DNA from: Clitoria ternatea
Taxonomy: Eukaryota; Streptophyta; Magnoliopsida; Fabales; Fabaceae
Length of the DNA stretch: 64,000 nucleotides
Assembly (NCBI GenBank): GCA_037962975.1
Contig: CM075670.1
Span: forward strand, 148,432,501-148,496,500
Direction: 5' to 3'
How positions within the stretch are numbered: the stretch's first letter is position 1; each line of letters starts with the position of its first letter. The translations under genes and the position numbers were made by a program. Shown here piece by piece: positions 63,429 to 64,000 of this stretch. Below the pieces are notes generated by a model that made no database searches, had not been told where the DNA came from, and saw only the letters and a program-made list of their open reading frames with translations.

Positions 63429-63905
63429 TCATTTTAGAGAACTAGGTACCCATTTTATGTTGGGTCCTTTAAGGTTAGCTTGTGGGAACGTTCCTTTGGG
63501 AACCCACACCTTTCTTAAGACCTTTGGTCCTAGTTTCCTAACACTACACTTATATGCACTATGTCCTTTGGTGCCACAATGATTGCATTTCATAAAAGGT
63601 GAGGAGGACTTGCTTGGTGGTGCAAAGAAGTTTTTGTAGTGCTTCTCCATTTTATGATTACTATGTTCTTGGTCATATCCTAGACCGGTTTTACTAAACA
63701 TGCATTTTTGTTGCCCAAGTAGGATATTCAAATTATCTCTTCCATTAGTGAATTTCTCTAGTGTCCTATTTAGGTCTTCAACCTTGGTTTCTAACACTAT
63801 GCACTTCTTTGCAAAATCACAAGGTTTATCCCTAGAGCATGTTTGAACTTTCTCTAGTTCTTCTTTTAAGCTCTCATTTTCTTTACATGCTTCCATGAGA
63901 TGCAA
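63429..63905 (-). CDS. gag: C-terminal part of Sirevirus Gag (partial in window)
   Basis: The open stretch of 158 codons continues the Gag frame; sequence further right (to 64000) is the upstream part and runs off the window. It has a coiled-coil-like stretch (KVEDLNRTLEKF) and one canonical knuckle, CNHCGTKGHSAYKC (CX2CX4HX4C), then KVWVPKGTF. Ends with TGA at 63431-63429, ten bases before the pol frame starts in another phase. The start shown is only the first ATG downstream of the window edge, not the true start of Gag. Confidence 0.8.
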   Translation of the reverse strand: MHLMEACKENESLKEELEKVQTCSRDKPCDFAKKCIVLETKVEDLNRTLEKFTNGRDNLNILLGQQKCMFSKTGLGYDQEHSNHKMEKHYKNFFAPPSKSSSPFMKCNHCGTKGHSAYKCSVRKLGPKVLRKVWVPKGTFPQANLKGPNIKWVPSSLK

Positions 63906-64000
63906 TTCAAGAGTATCACTAGTTTTCCTAGATGCTTTGAGTTTACTAGAGATTTTTGTAAGCTTATCATATAATTCCTCAAATGCATCTAACAGCTCAT

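Larger units (their letters stand above)
56557..64000 (-). mobile_element. Sirevirus (SIRE1-like Ty1/copia), 3' part, runs off the window
   Basis: Minus-strand order gag end, pol, env-position ORF, repeated polypurine tracts, 3' LTR. This order, the CATCATCAAAAAGGGGGAG type of polypurine tract in several copies and the env-position ORF are marks of Sireviruses. The left end of the LTR is placed at TGTTGTTCAAGTGG (56557). The other LTR and the TSD partner lie beyond 64000, so this border cannot be confirmed. Confidence 0.88.

Overview
The window is plant nuclear DNA made almost entirely of nested transposable elements. The lineages (Athila-like and Tekay-like Ty3, SIRE1-like Ty1, CACTA elements with tnp2/DUF4218/DUF4216/Transposase_24 parts) and the LTR style (TGATAAGTGC starts, AATCGATT-rich Sirevirus) suggest a legume, probably Phaseoleae; the species is inference. 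No intact host gene, rRNA, tRNA or CRISPR was found.

Layout. (1) 1-616 and 13764-15371 are two halves of CACTA element A (transposase on the minus strand), split by a young Athila-like Ty3 element at 617-13758 (TSD TGGGG, two 1842-bp LTRs, gag, pol and a third ORF). (2) 15372-17307 holds decayed exons resembling an ABI5/AREB-type bZIP gene and half of a heavy-metal-associated (HMA) exon. (3) 17308-41633 is CACTA element B (TSD AAT). Its minus-strand transposase gene can be followed exon by exon from 33869 down to 18173. It is interrupted by an intact-looking Tekay-type chromovirus at 23038-33080 (TSD TTCCT, 2645-bp LTRs, one 1476-residue gag-pol with chromodomain). B also carries a LINE remnant, two spliced-looking exons of a long-chain acyl-CoA synthetase, and a Ty1/copia remnant. 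(4) 41637-41679 is the other half of the HMA exon, and 42930-43662 is another CACTA right end of the A/B type, plausibly the far end of A. (5) 43661-52457 is a mosaic: an Athila-type LTR fragment rich in CACTCGG motifs, a gypsy gag scrap, a decayed PTM-like PHD-finger gene fragment, a second kind of CACTA-like terminus, and a non-autonomous LTR element with polypurine tract. (6) 52463-56220 is a 3758-bp solo LTR (TSD CTTAA) that splits an older minus-strand ORF. (7) 56557-64000 is the 3' part of a minus-strand Sirevirus (SIRE1-like Ty1): 3' LTR, repeated polypurine tracts, env-position ORF, pol and the end of gag.

How it fits together. The insertion order can be read from target-site duplications: A hosts Athila and apparently B, and B hosts Tekay. 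Three things stand out. The Athila third ORF begins with the seven residues of the histone H3 tail, directly behind a splice-acceptor-like site. Several LTR families carry their own dense arrays of a short palindromic or repeated word in non-coding DNA. The CACTA elements hold host exons (LACS certainly inside B; bZIP and HMA probably inside A).

Limits: homology calls are by eye from translated sequence; exon borders are predicted from GT/AG and frame; no database search or alignment was run.
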